Below, one piece after another: positions 1-11,053 of a stretch of DNA of 64,000 nt. The notes under the pieces are model-generated. The model was not told where the DNA came from. It was given only the letters and a program-made list of their open reading frames with translations, and did not search any database. Each line of letters opens with the position of its first letter. Within the stretch, counting starts at the first letter, position 1. This stretch comes from Cesiribacter sp. SM1 (GTDB lineage: Bacteria; Bacteroidota; Bacteroidia; Cytophagales; Cyclobacteriaceae), in assembly GCF_020178975.1 (NCBI RefSeq), contig NZ_JAHXBU010000094.1:558001-622000 (forward strand), read 5' to 3'. A program made the position numbers and the translations under genes.

Positions 1-357
1 AAAAGCAGCCCGTTCGGTTGGGTTGAGCTGATCAAGGGCATAGAGCACTTCATAGGCTAAAATGCCTTCCTGCGGCACTCCTTCCGGCACAGCATCTGTA
101 AACGTAATCAGCGGTTCCGGCAGCCAGGTGCCGGGATAAGCCTCACGCTGCTTTTTTAGAACCTGTAGACGGTCTATTGATTTATTGGCAACAATGCGGG
201 TTAAGTAAGCTTTGGGGTTTTTGATTCCGCTCACCTCTTTGCCAAGCACCACCTCAAAAGTATCCTGCACCAGGTCTTCGGCCTCCTGAATCTCTCCCAG
301 GATGTTGTAGGCGACCGAAAAAAGATAGGCTCTGTACTTGGTATAGGCTTCTTCCAT
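1..357 (-). CDS. ECF-family RNA polymerase sigma factor (SigJ/ECF41-like), 3' end outside the window
   Basis: The open frame starts at an ATG at 357 and runs off the left edge, giving 119 codons. The N-terminus has the sigma-70 region 2 pattern of ECF factors: YKYRAYLFSVAYNILG-like helix, then EAEDLVQDTF (region 2.2) and NPKAYLTRIVANKSIDRL (region 2.4). It is followed by a linker with YPGTWLPEP, a signature of the ECF41/SigJ group, which carry a SnoaL-like C-terminal extension instead of a separate anti-sigma factor. Region 4 begins at the edge (ALDQLNPTERAAF). The regulon and the C-terminal domain cannot be seen. The group assignment is from the linker motif and is fairly safe. Confidence 0.85.
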   Translation of the reverse strand, partial: MEEAYTKYRAYLFSVAYNILGEIQEAEDLVQDTFEVVLGKEVSGIKNPKAYLTRIVANKSIDRLQVLKKQREAYPGTWLPEPLITFTDAVPEGVPQEGILAYEVLYALDQLNPTERAAF

Positions 358-382
358 AAAAAATAAAAATCAGGAATTAAAG

Positions 383-456
383 ATCAGGAGCCAGGCTTAG
401 CTGCTGCAGGCAGAGGCGGTAGTACTTATATGGTCTTGGCTCCTGATTCCTGGCTC
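383..456. repeat. Intergenic inverted repeat, copy 1 of a dispersed element
   Basis: A 10-bp perfect inverted pair (383-392 ATCAGGAGCC; 438-447 GGCTCCTGAT) lies between the sigma factor and thiH. The right half (431-456) matches 25985-26010 at 22 of 26 positions. It ends 2 bases before the thiH stop codon, so it may serve as a 3' hairpin. It is AT-poor with no T tract. Confidence 0.5.
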
Positions 457-458
457 AA

Positions 459-1568
459 TTATGTAAATACCCTATCCCAGTCTTTCCAAACCGGTTCATA
501 ACCCTGTTCCCTGATGAGGGCTGCTATTTCCTTTGGGCTGCGCTCGTCGCTGATCTCAAACTGCTCCAGCGATTGTGGCTCAACAGCATAGCCACCGGGA
601 TTGGTCCTGGAGCCGGCACTCATGGAGGTAATGCCCAGCTTCAGCACATTATTGCGGAATTTAGGAGTTTCCCGGGTAGAAAGCGAGAGTTCCACATCTT
701 CATTCAAGATCCGGTAGGCACAGATCAGCTGCACCAGCTCCCGATCTGTCATTTCAACTTTGGGAGCCAGGCCGCCCGAGAAGGGACGCAGCCTTGGAAA
801 GGAGATGGAAAATTTTGTTTTCCAGTACCTTTTCTCTAAATAGTTCAGGTGCAGGGCAGTGAAAAAGCAGTCGGTGCGCCAGTCTTCCAGGCCAATGAGC
901 ACCCCCAGCCCAATTTTATGCACGCCTGCCCTGCCCAGGCGGTCGGGGGTTTCCAGCCGGTACTGGAAGTTCGATTTTTTACCCCGCGGGTGATGCTTTT
1001 TATAATCTTCCTGGTGGTAGGTTTCCTGGTACACCAGCACGGTATTCAGGCCCAGCGGTACCAGCTCCTGATACTCCTCCTGGTCCAGCGGCTGCACCTC
1101 CATAGAAATATGCGAAAAGTGGGGGCGGATAAGCGCCAGCACCCGCTTGAAATAAGGCACCCCTACTGTCTGGTTAGCCTCGCCGGTTACCAGCAGCACA
1201 TGCTCGTAACCCAGGGCTTTGATGGCGGCTACTTCCTGCAGAATTTCTGCATCGGTGAGCGTGCGGCGGGGCAGCTTATTGGTAAAGCTAAAGCCGCAGT
1301 AGGTGCAGATGTTCTGGCACTCGTTAGAGAGGTAGAGTGGTATGTACAGCTGCATGGTATTGCCAAAACGCTTGCGGGTAAGGGCATGGCTAAGCCGGGC
1401 CATTTGCTCCAGGTAAGGAGCTGCAGCCGGCGATATAAGGGCTTTAAAATCCTCCAAGTCCCGCTTTTCCCTGTTCAGTGCCCGCACCACATCATCTGCT
1501 GTTTTGCTGTAAATGCTGCTTTTTACGCTATCCCAGGAGTGGCTGGAGAAGGTATCTTGAAAGGTCAT
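459..1568 (-). CDS. thiH: 2-iminoacetate synthase ThiH (tyrosine lyase)
   Basis: This radical-SAM enzyme cleaves tyrosine to dehydroglycine (2-iminoacetate) for thiazole formation by ThiG. The 369-residue length is normal for ThiH. The radical-SAM CxxxCxxC motif is seen as CQNICTYCGFS around residues 84-94, followed by a TIM-barrel pattern with VTGEAN and MEVQPL segments and a C-terminal BATS-like region (TPKFRNNVLKLGITSMSAGS). It is the last gene of the TPP-riboswitch operon and follows thiG by about 160 bp. Use of ThiH rather than ThiO indicates the oxygen-sensitive tyrosine-dependent route. Confidence 0.97.
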   Translation of the reverse strand: MTFQDTFSSHSWDSVKSSIYSKTADDVVRALNREKRDLEDFKALISPAAAPYLEQMARLSHALTRKRFGNTMQLYIPLYLSNECQNICTYCGFSFTNKLPRRTLTDAEILQEVAAIKALGYEHVLLVTGEANQTVGVPYFKRVLALIRPHFSHISMEVQPLDQEEYQELVPLGLNTVLVYQETYHQEDYKKHHPRGKKSNFQYRLETPDRLGRAGVHKIGLGVLIGLEDWRTDCFFTALHLNYLEKRYWKTKFSISFPRLRPFSGGLAPKVEMTDRELVQLICAYRILNEDVELSLSTRETPKFRNNVLKLGITSMSAGSRTNPGGYAVEPQSLEQFEISDERSPKEIAALIREQGYEPVWKDWDRVFT

Positions 1569-1726
1569 GGCAGGTGGTTATTGGGTATAAGGTGTGGAGT
1601 TTAGGTATGAGGTGCTGGTGTAGCAAAGAGGCTATAAAAGCAAAAGCTTCCAGGTGATGTATAGAAAATCAGAAATGGATTTCATGATAGTTAGCAGTGT
1701 ACTAGTGTACTTCTACCTCATAACTT

Positions 1727-2494
1727 TCAGCCCTCATCCAAAAAGGCTGTAAATGGACTACTGGCTTCGGCGGCGGTGCTTTCAGGGGCCAGCCTGGCTT
1801 CGTAGGCCATACGGCCGGCTTCTACGGCCAGCCTAAAGGCTTTTGCCATGCGTAGCGGGTCTTGCGATACGGCAATGGCTGTGTTTACCAGTACGGCATC
1901 GGCGCCCATTTCCAGGGCTTTGGCGGCATCTGAGGGAGCGCCTATGCCGGCATCTACCACCACGGGTACCCTGCTTTGCTCAATGATGATTTGCAGGAAG
2001 TCCTGAGTTTTGAGCCCCTTGTTGCTGCCTATGGGAGAGCCCAGTGGCATTACGGCTGCTACACCTACCTCCTCCAGCCGTTTGCAAAGCACCGGATCGG
2101 CATGAATGTAGGGCAGCACCACAAAACCCAGCTTCACCAGCTGTTCGGCTGCCTGCAGGGTTTCGATGGGGTCGGGCAGCAGGTAGCGCGGATCGGGGTG
2201 TATCTCCAGCTTAAGCCAATGGGTCTCCAGCGCCTCTCGGGCCAGCTGTGCTGCAAAAACAGCTTCTTTGGCTGTTCGCACACCCGAGGTATTGGGCAGC
2301 AGGTTAAACTGTGGGTGCTTCAGGTGCCGCAGAATATTATCCTGCGCATCATAGGCATCTACACGCTTGAGGGCAACGGTTACCAGTTCGCTGCCGCTTG
2401 CCACTAGTGCTTCTTCCATCAGGGGGGCAGAAGAGAATTTTCCGGTACCCGTAAAGAGCCGGGAGCTGAAGGTTTTATTGGCGATCGTAAGCAT
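1727..2494 (-). CDS. thiG: Thiazole synthase ThiG
   Basis: ThiG condenses deoxyxylulose 5-phosphate, dehydroglycine and ThiS-thiocarboxylate sulfur into the thiazole phosphate carboxylate. The 255-aa protein begins with the typical [12 protein letters not shown] strand and has the Schiff-base lysine region [12 protein letters not shown]. It also has the phosphate-binding loops [13 protein letters not shown] and [13 protein letters not shown] and the [10 protein letters not shown] segment. The ATG at 2494 lies inside the end of thiE (20-bp overlap), which implies translational coupling. Confidence 0.97.
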   Translation of the reverse strand: MLTIANKTFSSRLFTGTGKFSSAPLMEEALVASGSELVTVALKRVDAYDAQDNILRHLKHPQFNLLPNTSGVRTAKEAVFAAQLAREALETHWLKLEIHPDPRYLLPDPIETLQAAEQLVKLGFVVLPYIHADPVLCKRLEEVGVAAVMPLGSPIGSNKGLKTQDFLQIIIEQSRVPVVVDAGIGAPSDAAKALEMGADAVLVNTAIAVSQDPLRMAKAFRLAVEAGRMAYEARLAPESTAAEASSPFTAFLDEG

Positions 2495-3128
2495 GTTCTG
2501 TTGTTGAGTTTTCCAGGAGTTGCAGAATGCTGGCTACTGTAAAGCGCATATTTTCGGCGCCGGCAATAAGCGAAGAAACAGCAATGCCATGTACGCCAGT
2601 CTGCATAATGGCCGGAATATCACTGAGCCCAATGCCGCCAATGGCAATTACCGGAATGGTAATGCCTGCCCTCCTGCATTGCTGCATAAGTTGCCGGTAG
2701 CCCTCCAGCCCTAAAATGGGGCTTAGCTTTTGCTTGGTGGTGGTAAAGGCAAAGGGGCCTGCTCCTACATAATTGGCACCGTTTTGCCAGTGCTGCCTGA
2801 TATCCTCAAAGGTATTGGCCGTTTGCCCGATGATCATATTTTCAGCAAACCTTTGTGCCTGCTGAATAGGCATATCTTTTTTGCCCAGGTGAAATCCATC
2901 GGCACCAACCTCCTGCGCAATCTGGGGATAGTCGTTGATGATGAGCCGGGCACCCCACTGCAGGCAAATGCTTTTGGCATCTTCCGCAAGTCTTTTTACT
3001 TCGGCGAGTGGTTTGTTTTTCACCCGTAGCTGCACCCACTTTACACCAGCCTGGCAGGCAGCTTCTATGCCCTGCAGGTGGGTGTGCTGCGCATTTTCCT
3101 GCGATATAAACTGTAGTTTCTCTATCAT
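2475..3128 (-). CDS. thiE: Thiamine phosphate synthase ThiE
   Basis: ThiE joins HMP pyrophosphate and thiazole phosphate to thiamine phosphate. The 217-aa TIM-barrel protein has the complete active-site set: WVQLRVKNK near the N-terminus, [16 protein letters not shown], the pyrophosphate loop [12 protein letters not shown] and the phosphate loop [10 protein letters not shown]. This makes it the catalytic ThiE of the two ThiE-like proteins in the operon. It starts 3 bases after thiD and overlaps thiG by 20 bp. Confidence 0.95.
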   Translation of the reverse strand: MIEKLQFISQENAQHTHLQGIEAACQAGVKWVQLRVKNKPLAEVKRLAEDAKSICLQWGARLIINDYPQIAQEVGADGFHLGKKDMPIQQAQRFAENMIIGQTANTFEDIRQHWQNGANYVGAGPFAFTTTKQKLSPILGLEGYRQLMQQCRRAGITIPVIAIGGIGLSDIPAIMQTGVHGIAVSSLIAGAENMRFTVASILQLLENSTTEHAYDRQ

Positions 3129-3131
3129 AGG

Positions 3132-3872
3132 TTATGTATTATGCCACCCCAGCAAGCTGGGATGGGAGCTTAAAAATTTTTCGATGTAGCGCTTGCCCAG
3201 CTGGCAGGCCTCAATGGGCGAGGCCCCTTTAGCCAGGTTAGCACAGATGGCAGCCGCCAGTACACAGCCAGAGCCATGCTTGGAACTGGGAATTCCTTTT
3301 GTAGCCTCCGGGTCCAGTACATGCTGGTAGCCTTTATAAAAGAGCAAATCCCTGCCCTTGTGTTCCTGTGCATGGCCTCCCTTTTTCAGGATGGTAAAGT
3401 GCTGAGAAAGCTGTATGGCTTTTTCGTTGGAGCCAATCAGGAGATCAAACTCAGGCAGGTTGGGTGTAAGCCAGTCAACCTTTCCCTTTAGCCGTATCCA
3501 GTCTGCGGAACCCCCAAAAAAGGGAAAGTTGTCAGAAGCCTTCAATACCGGGTCCCAGATAATGGTAGCCCGCGGATTGGCGTGCTTGATGTAACCGGTA
3601 AGCTGCAGGAGGCGCTCCATATTTTCAATGATGCCGATCTTATAGTAGTCGACTCTGAACTTAGGCACCAGCATAGCCAGCTGCTCCAGTATGTCGGTGC
3701 TCGATAGCCACTGCACGCGCGCCACCTTTTCGTCGTTTTGCCAGGTGGTGGCGGAGAGAATGCCAAAGCCATACACTTTGAGCATTTCAAAGGTTTTGAG
3801 ATCTGCTGTTACGCCTGCTCCGGCAGAAGGGTCGAAACCGGCAATGCTACACACGTATTTTCTTTCAGGCAT
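3132..3872 (-). CDS. thiD: Hydroxymethylpyrimidine/phosphomethylpyrimidine kinase ThiD
   Basis: ThiD phosphorylates HMP and HMP-phosphate. The 246-aa ribokinase-fold protein opens with AGFDPSAGAGVTADLKTFE, the HMP-kinase signature. It has a DPVLKAS segment and the anion-hole/catalytic region as SSKHGSGCVLAAAICANLAKG. It is slightly shorter than E. coli ThiD (266 aa). The start codon overlaps the last 8 bases of the TenI-like gene, so the two are probably translationally coupled. Confidence 0.95.
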   Translation of the reverse strand: MPERKYVCSIAGFDPSAGAGVTADLKTFEMLKVYGFGILSATTWQNDEKVARVQWLSSTDILEQLAMLVPKFRVDYYKIGIIENMERLLQLTGYIKHANPRATIIWDPVLKASDNFPFFGGSADWIRLKGKVDWLTPNLPEFDLLIGSNEKAIQLSQHFTILKKGGHAQEHKGRDLLFYKGYQHVLDPEATKGIPSSKHGSGCVLAAAICANLAKGASPIEACQLGKRYIEKFLSSHPSLLGWHNT

Positions 3873-4461
3873 TGTTTACCCTTTCTTGAATCTCTAAAAA
3901 TGCCGCCAGCGGATCGGCTGCCTGCCAGATGGCGCCCAAAACGGCAGCACCGCCAATGCCCAGTTGCCTCACAGTATTGATCGTGCTACCATCTATTCCC
4001 CCCATTGCCACAACCTTGTTCAGCGGAGCATTAGCAGGTACCTGCTGCAACTGCGGGTGGGCAGCATAGCCAGGCTTGGAAATGCTGTTGAAAAATGGGC
4101 TTAGCAGCGCATAATCAACCTGCTCTGCCAGTGCCAGGAACTCCTCCCAGGAGTGAACAGGACATGAAACGCAGTAGCCTGGCTTTACATGCGGAAGTGT
4201 ATGTTGCTGAAAATGCACCCCTTTTACCTCCACCAGCTCTGGCATGCGTGCGGCATAATGTACCATGATGTGCGGATGGTAGCGCTCCTCTACCTTATGC
4301 AGGTAAGCAAGGAGCTCTTGTTCACTCCAGCCCTTTTTGCGCAGGTGCAGGGTTTCCAGACCGTTTGCAAACAGCCTGTTTACCCACTGTGTTTCCAGTG
4401 CATAAGGCCTTTCCGGTGTTATCACCAGCAGGCGAAAAGAAGAAGCATTATTATCAGGCAT
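3865..4461 (-). CDS. ThiE/TenI-like protein, probable thiazole tautomerase
   Basis: This 198-aa TIM-barrel protein is homologous to ThiE but has diverged at substrate sites. The QxRxK strand is LHLRKKGW, the ThiE aspartate pair is replaced by VHYAAR, and the pyrophosphate loop reads LLSPFFNSISKPGY. The VAMGGIDGSTI and GAAVLGAIW phosphate-binding loops remain. TenI proteins in thiamine operons aromatise the thiazole tautomer made by ThiG, and paired thiE/tenI genes are typical of Bacteroidota. Position between thiC and thiD supports a role in this pathway. Assignment to TenI rather than a second ThiE is inference from the altered residues. Confidence 0.8.
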   Translation of the reverse strand: MPDNNASSFRLLVITPERPYALETQWVNRLFANGLETLHLRKKGWSEQELLAYLHKVEERYHPHIMVHYAARMPELVEVKGVHFQQHTLPHVKPGYCVSCPVHSWEEFLALAEQVDYALLSPFFNSISKPGYAAHPQLQQVPANAPLNKVVAMGGIDGSTINTVRQLGIGGAAVLGAIWQAADPLAAFLEIQERVNNA

Positions 4462-4499
4462 GTTTATAATACACTAAATGCATGCTGCAGCTTTTACCA

Positions 4500-6615
<2,116 letters not shown>

Positions 6616-6678
6616 ATAGATAAGTTTAATAACTTTAGGAGGCACCAGGAGCGCAGAATGCGCACAGCATGGTAGCGG

Positions 6679-6760
6679 ACTTTTTCCTACGCCGGTACTA
6701 ACCGGATCAGGTTTATGAGGGTATAATCTCAGCCACACACAAGTGAGGCACCCCTAAAGT
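6679..6760 (-). promoter_or_regulatory. TPP riboswitch (THI element)
   Basis: On the minus strand the conserved blocks occur in order: AGGGGTGCC (about 6756-6747), GGCTGAGATTATACCC (6734-6719), ACCTGATCCGGTTAGTACCGGCGTAGG (6712-6686). P1 is formed by ACTTT (6760-6756) with AAAGT (6683-6679). It lies about 65 nt upstream of the thiS ATG and should shut down the thiS-thiC-tenI-thiD-thiE-thiG-thiH operon when TPP is plentiful. Whether control is by termination or by masking the thiS start cannot be decided; I saw no strong T-tract terminator between 6679 and 6616. Confidence 0.95.
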
Positions 6761-7027
6761 ATTGTCAATATTATAAATTTTTAGGGGTGAAGACAAAGCG
6801 ATTGCAGTTATTTTTAATTTTAACTAAAAAGCTATGTTGCGTACATAGGAACTGTGGTGGAGCGATAAACCTGCAAATGCTGCAAAGTGTGTAGTGTGTA
6901 GATAGCCGGAAAAACTGGCTGCAGCCTGATAGTTATTGTCGCAATAGCGGCCCGTTACATTAGTTGTAGCAGCCATGCGCCCCGGGCCTTCCGTTACATT
7001 ATAGAATTAGCAGATTATCACTTTAGT

Positions 7028-7489
7028 ATGTTTACCCGAGACGAAGCAAAAGCCTGGAACGAAAGATTTTATACCCTGTTTGGTACCTATATGCGCAGGC
7101 ATGAGCCGCAGGCAGAAGGAGCCAGGCAGTGGCTCAATTACCGCACAGGTGTAAAGGGCATCTTCTTTCGGGTAGAGGCTACGGGAAAAGAAGCCGTTGC
7201 CTCCATTGATCTGCAGCAGGCCGATGAGGGCGTAAGAAAGTTATTCTTTGATCAGTTCGTGGAGTTCCGCAAAGCCCTGGAGAGCCACACCGGCCCCCTG
7301 TACTGGGAGGAGGAATACAGCTTATCCAGCGGCCGCATCATCAGCAGAATTTACCAGAAGCAGCAAGAGGTGAGTCTTTTCCGCCAGGATGACTGGCACC
7401 AGATTTTCCCTTTTTTCGAAAAATACCTGCTTGGCTTTGATGCTTTCTGGGCCGATTTCAGGGAAGGCTTTATTGAGCTTGCTGAATAA
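7028..7489 (+). CDS. DUF4268 domain protein
   Basis: This 153-aa protein has no signal peptide or membrane segment. It matches my recollection of the DUF4268 pattern: an N-terminal FTRDEAKAWNERFYTLFGTYMRR helix, a W-containing NYRTGVKGIFFRVEA strand, and an acidic/aromatic C-terminal half (WHQIFPFFEKYLLGFDAFWADF). Members occur as stand-alone proteins or fused to nuclease-like domains; no catalytic residues are evident here. Two CCGTTACATTA direct repeats (6952-6962 and 6991-7001) lie just upstream and could be regulatory. Function unknown. Confidence 0.75.
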   Translation: MFTRDEAKAWNERFYTLFGTYMRRHEPQAEGARQWLNYRTGVKGIFFRVEATGKEAVASIDLQQADEGVRKLFFDQFVEFRKALESHTGPLYWEEEYSLSSGRIISRIYQKQQEVSLFRQDDWHQIFPFFEKYLLGFDAFWADFREGFIELAE

Positions 7490-7669
7490 GATGAAGTGGA
7501 TATTTCCGGGTTTGTGATATTACCGTTCTGCCTGTTGTTTTCTATAATTTAATCAGTTTTGTATCTTTATTTAAGCCTGAAAACCAGATAAATAGATAAT
7601 ATTTTAAACCTGCGGGTTTGAGTTCCGTAGAGAAGGAAAGATGGTATTTTTTTACTAAATAATTTTTTT

Positions 7670-8716
7670 ATGGATACTCGTAGACCACGTTATGAAACTG
7701 ATTCTGCTTATTACTCTGCAGATGTAGCTTATGGAAACAGAGGGATGGGCTTTTTCAGGCGCATTTCCTGGGGTGCTATTTTTGCCGGTGCACTGGTTGC
7801 TATTGTTGTAATGTTGCTGCTGAACCTGCTGGGCATTGGTATTGGGCTGGGCTCAATAAACCCTGTAGAGGAATCCAATGCTTTTTCCGGGCTTGGTACA
7901 GGAGCCATCATCTGGTGGGTGGTAAGTAACCTGATAGCCATTTTTGCCGGTGGTTATGTAGCAGGCCGTTTAGCTGGCGTACCTTTAAGAACAGCCAGTA
8001 CTCTGCATGGTATTTTAGCCTGGTGTTTGTATACACTGGTTTCTTTCTGGATACTTACAACGGCTATTGGTAGCATTATAAGCGGTGTTGGCAGCATTAT
8101 GTCAGGGGCTATTTCTGCAGCCGGTTCAGGCATTGAAGCAGTTAGCGGAAATAGTGGAAACAACCAGGACCAGAACTCTAATCAGCAGGCTTCTATCAGC
8201 TTCGCTGAAATTCAGCGCGAAGTAAGGCAGGTACTTAGCCAAACCGGCGATCCGGCACTGCAGCCGGATTCAATTGAGCAAACTGCCCAGAATACTGCGC
8301 AGAATGCACGTCAGACACTGCAAAATACTTCCTATGTTTCTGATGAGGAGCTTACCAGTATTGTAGAGAATGTGATGTTCCAGGGAGGTCAGCTGGTAGA
8401 GAACATTGACCGCCAGGATGTGGTGAATGTGGTAGTACAAAGAACAAACTTAAGCCGCCAGGAAGCCAACAATGTTGCCGATGTAGTGGTGCGCAAGCAT
8501 CAGCAGGCAAAGCAGAACTGGAAAGAATTTAAAGCCAATGCAAAACAAGAAGCGGAACAAAAAGGACAGCAGGTTGCAGACTCTGCCTCCAAAGCAGCTA
8601 TCTGGAGCTTCGTAGCTTTATTTTTGGGCGCTGTAGTAGCTGGTGTTGGTGGTGGTGTAGGCAAGCCTCATGAGGTTGTGGTAGCACCAGATGCCAAAAC
8701 AGATGTAGTAAAATAG
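7670..8716 (+). CDS. Four-helix inner membrane protein of unknown function with a long Gln/Asn-rich loop
   Basis: The 348-aa product begins with a short Tyr/Arg-rich tail, then has three hydrophobic segments (about residues 31-60, 78-103 and 110-145). A soluble hydrophilic domain follows (about 150-305) with NNQDQNSNQQ and QTAQNTAQNARQTLQN runs and probable helices. A fourth membrane helix (about 308-332) has GAVVAGVGGGVG. I recall similar proteins annotated as PhnA-like or YrzE-like, but no function is established. A terminator follows at 8751-8799. Confidence 0.8.
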   Translation: MDTRRPRYETDSAYYSADVAYGNRGMGFFRRISWGAIFAGALVAIVVMLLLNLLGIGIGLGSINPVEESNAFSGLGTGAIIWWVVSNLIAIFAGGYVAGRLAGVPLRTASTLHGILAWCLYTLVSFWILTTAIGSIISGVGSIMSGAISAAGSGIEAVSGNSGNNQDQNSNQQASISFAEIQREVRQVLSQTGDPALQPDSIEQTAQNTAQNARQTLQNTSYVSDEELTSIVENVMFQGGQLVENIDRQDVVNVVVQRTNLSRQEANNVADVVVRKHQQAKQNWKEFKANAKQEAEQKGQQVADSASKAAIWSFVALFLGAVVAGVGGGVGKPHEVVVAPDAKTDVVK

Positions 8717-8750
8717 GTTTCCTGAACAGGAATTTTAATCAATATTCATG

Positions 8751-8799
8751 TATCCCGGCCAAAGCCTCCTGAGGAAGGTTTTCTGCCGGGATATTTTTT
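8751..8799 (+). terminator. Rho-independent terminator of the membrane-protein gene
   Basis: TATCCCGGC (8751-8759) pairs with GCCGGGATA (8785-8793), followed by six T residues. It lies 35 bp after the stop at 8716 and ahead of the convergent DUF3891 gene. Confidence 0.85.
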
Positions 8800-8827
8800 G
8801 CCTTTTCAGGCACGTGCTGGTGTTGTT

Positions 8828-9556
8828 TTACTTCCTGAAGGTCCAGCGCTGCTCAACTGGTTTGGCTGCCATAAGGGCATCGGCAAGGGCCTCGTCATTT
8901 TCAAAGCTTAGCTGTTCCAGCTGCCGGGCCTCTACCCAAACCTCAAACTGGTTTTCTTCAAAAGGCCAGGGTTCTATTATCAGGCTGCTGTCCTGGCTGC
9001 GCTGCCAGATATGGTAGGTTTCATTATCCGGGCCCTGAAAAACCTCGAGCCGGCGTTCATCTTCGGGCAGCTGGCGTCTGCACAGAATCAGGGAACAACG
9101 GTCGCACCAATGCATTAAGCGATAGGCGGCCTCTGCCTCCTGTTTGCTCATGCTCAAAGACTTTCGCCACTTCTGCTGATGCTGCTTTTGTTCATCCAGC
9201 AGCTCATCCAGCCCTTTGTTGTCTCCCCTGAGGCCCTCGTACAAATAACTGACATGCATGCTGATGAGCAGGGCCACATAGCGGCTCTTGTATTGGGCTA
9301 CCTTTACCACATTGCGGGCCTGTTGCAGTGAAAAAACCTTCTGGCTGAAATCTATGGGAGCACCTGCTTTGGTAAGATGTTCGGCACGCTGCCACTTATC
9401 CTGCTGGTTATCGTGGTCGCCAATGGCGGTAAGGGTTTCCAGCCAGCGCCGGGGGCGCTGCTTTACCTGCCAATGCCAGCCAATTTGCACGGCCAGCAGC
9501 TCGTGCGCCCGCTGAAAGATAATTTCCCAGCCACTTTCGGTACTGTTTACTATCAT
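8828..9556 (-). CDS. DUF3891 family protein
   Basis: This 242-aa soluble protein has the features I associate with DUF3891: an N-terminal AHELLAVQIGWHW segment, an AIGDHDN motif, a helical QYKSRYVALLISMHVSYLYEG region and a C-terminal RCSLILCRRQLP block. The conserved His/Asp pairs look like an HD-like metal site, but this is unproven. It starts 6 bp after the methyltransferase gene and is likely cotranscribed with it. Confidence 0.75.
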   Translation of the reverse strand: MIVNSTESGWEIIFQRAHELLAVQIGWHWQVKQRPRRWLETLTAIGDHDNQQDKWQRAEHLTKAGAPIDFSQKVFSLQQARNVVKVAQYKSRYVALLISMHVSYLYEGLRGDNKGLDELLDEQKQHQQKWRKSLSMSKQEAEAAYRLMHWCDRCSLILCRRQLPEDERRLEVFQGPDNETYHIWQRSQDSSLIIEPWPFEENQFEVWVEARQLEQLSFENDEALADALMAAKPVEQRWTFRK

Positions 9557-9562
9557 AGAGGA

Positions 9563-10186
9563 TTAGCCCTTCACAGAAAAACTTACTGAATCGCTGCTAT
9601 CGTTCTCGGTGTTACGAACAGCCGTAAGATGGATCAACGAAACTTTCTGATCTGTTCCCGGAAGGGTTTCTTCGTTTTCCTGCAGCAGGTCTATTTGCAG
9701 GCCTTTGAAGTCTTCCACCAGGTCGGCCTCACGATAACGAATATCTGGCAGGTAAGCCGTAGTGTTTTTGGGCTGGTTCTCGCTGTAAGCCAGGAGGTAA
9801 AGGTTGCCTCCATCTGGTTTAAGGCAATTGATCACAGCCTGGTGAAAGCTGCGCCTGGTATCTGGTGGGAGCTGGGCGTACATCAGTACAGCTGCATCAA
9901 ACTCCAAACCCTGGCAAAGAGGTGCGTTAGGCTGGTAGAGGCTGAAGGTGACATTCTTTTCTTGTGCCTGATCGGCAAGTGCAAGGGTTTTTTCCTGATC
10001 ATTTTCACTAAAGCCTACCGCATGCACCTCCCAACCTGCCTCAGCGGCATAAACAGCATAACGGTTTGCAGATTCACTCAATAAGAGTAAACGGCCTGGC
10101 GGGAGCCTGTCAATTACCCTTTTAAAAAATGGATGGGGCTCATGACCTGTATGCTCTTTATTACCAGAATTACTAAATATCGACAT
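9563..10186 (-). CDS. Class I SAM-dependent methyltransferase-like protein with degenerate motif I
   Basis: The 207-aa product aligns in pattern with tellurite-resistance/UbiE-type small methyltransferases: RLPPGRLLLLSESANRYAVYAAEAGWEVHAVGFSE, then a motif II/III-like FDAAVLMYAQLPPDTRRSFHQAVINCLKPDGG. The usual glycine-rich LDLGCGxGRNA loop is replaced by LLLSESANRYA, with no glycine in the loop. SAM binding may therefore be altered or lost. It begins about 1.1 kb from the next upstream gene and precedes DUF3891 by 6 bp. Confidence 0.72.
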   Translation of the reverse strand: MSIFSNSGNKEHTGHEPHPFFKRVIDRLPPGRLLLLSESANRYAVYAAEAGWEVHAVGFSENDQEKTLALADQAQEKNVTFSLYQPNAPLCQGLEFDAAVLMYAQLPPDTRRSFHQAVINCLKPDGGNLYLLAYSENQPKNTTAYLPDIRYREADLVEDFKGLQIDLLQENEETLPGTDQKVSLIHLTAVRNTENDSSDSVSFSVKG

Positions 10187-10654
10187 ATTAGATTAGGCTT
10201 GTCTCTATTTAAAGACATAGATGAGAGAATGTTTAAAAAGATAACGATTTTTCTTATTTACCGTATTTATATATAGATGAAGCCTATTTTTTAAGCACAA
10301 AAAGTTAAAATAAAATTAATCAGGCTTTTCAAAACCAAGCCAGACCGATCCTGTTATACAGGTACCTCCAAAAGAAAAGTAGGCCTTGCAGGCGCTTTTC
10401 AATCGTTTGAAATTTTTTAGGAGGTAAATTTTAGAGGGGATCATGAACAAGATCAGTGTTGAAGCGCCCGTAGATTGTTCCTGTAGCAGTGTGGGCATTA
10501 TTTTGTTACTAACTGAACATGCAGTATTTCAACAGGACATCACAGCCAAAGCATCCTGTTGCCGGCCCTTAGTGATGAATCTTAGCGTTCAAGTAGCTAA
10601 CCTGATTTTCAGTGCCCCTTATTTAACAAACGCCCGGGCTTTTCCTTTCAGCAC

Positions 10655-11053
10655 TCAGCCAATAATGCTTTTCTTTTTAAATGTGGCAGTGAATAAAACT
10701 AAACTGCCGACAGCTGCACGAGCGAAGAATGCTAAGGCTGCCAGGCATTTCAAAACATTCAAGGCTTTCTCTCCTTTAGTAGATAATTCTTTTTGCTCCT
10801 CACCTCTTCTCTTTCTCAATCCCGGAGGTACGCTATCCACACCCACTTTGAGGGTGGCGGCGAACAGGCAAACGCAACCAATGAGCAGCCCAAGTGGAAT
10901 AACTTTGTTCAAACACTGGTATTGCAAACAACATGCAAAGCCAGAGTTGCAAAAAAAGCCACAGGTGGTGCATAGGTATGGGCGTAACCTCTTGCAAAAG
11001 CTTAAGAGTGAAAAAAAAGCACTCTGCAGCAACTGTAATGGTTTGTAAACCAT
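10655..11053 (-). CDS. Doubtful small membrane protein
   Basis: A 132-residue open frame has two hydrophobic segments (VIPLGLLIGCVCLFAATL about 51-68; LKCLAALAFFARAAVGSLVLF about 101-121) separated by a charged stretch (GLRKRRGEEQKELSTKGEKA). The N-terminal 45 residues are Cys/Phe-rich and look non-coding, and the ATG falls inside the palindrome. If real, translation probably begins further in. An overlapping open frame exists on the other strand. Confidence 0.25.
   Translation of the reverse strand: MVYKPLQLLQSAFFSLLSFCKRLRPYLCTTCGFFCNSGFACCLQYQCLNKVIPLGLLIGCVCLFAATLKVGVDSVPPGLRKRRGEEQKELSTKGEKALNVLKCLAALAFFARAAVGSLVLFTATFKKKSIIG

Noticed and set aside
573-1604. Plus-strand open frames over thiH
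   Set aside because: They are antisense to a complete, recognisable thiH and have no family features.
10443-11048. 201-codon plus-strand open frame in the gene-poor region
   Set aside because: No domain, signal or hydrophobic pattern, and it overlaps the palindrome and an opposing open frame.
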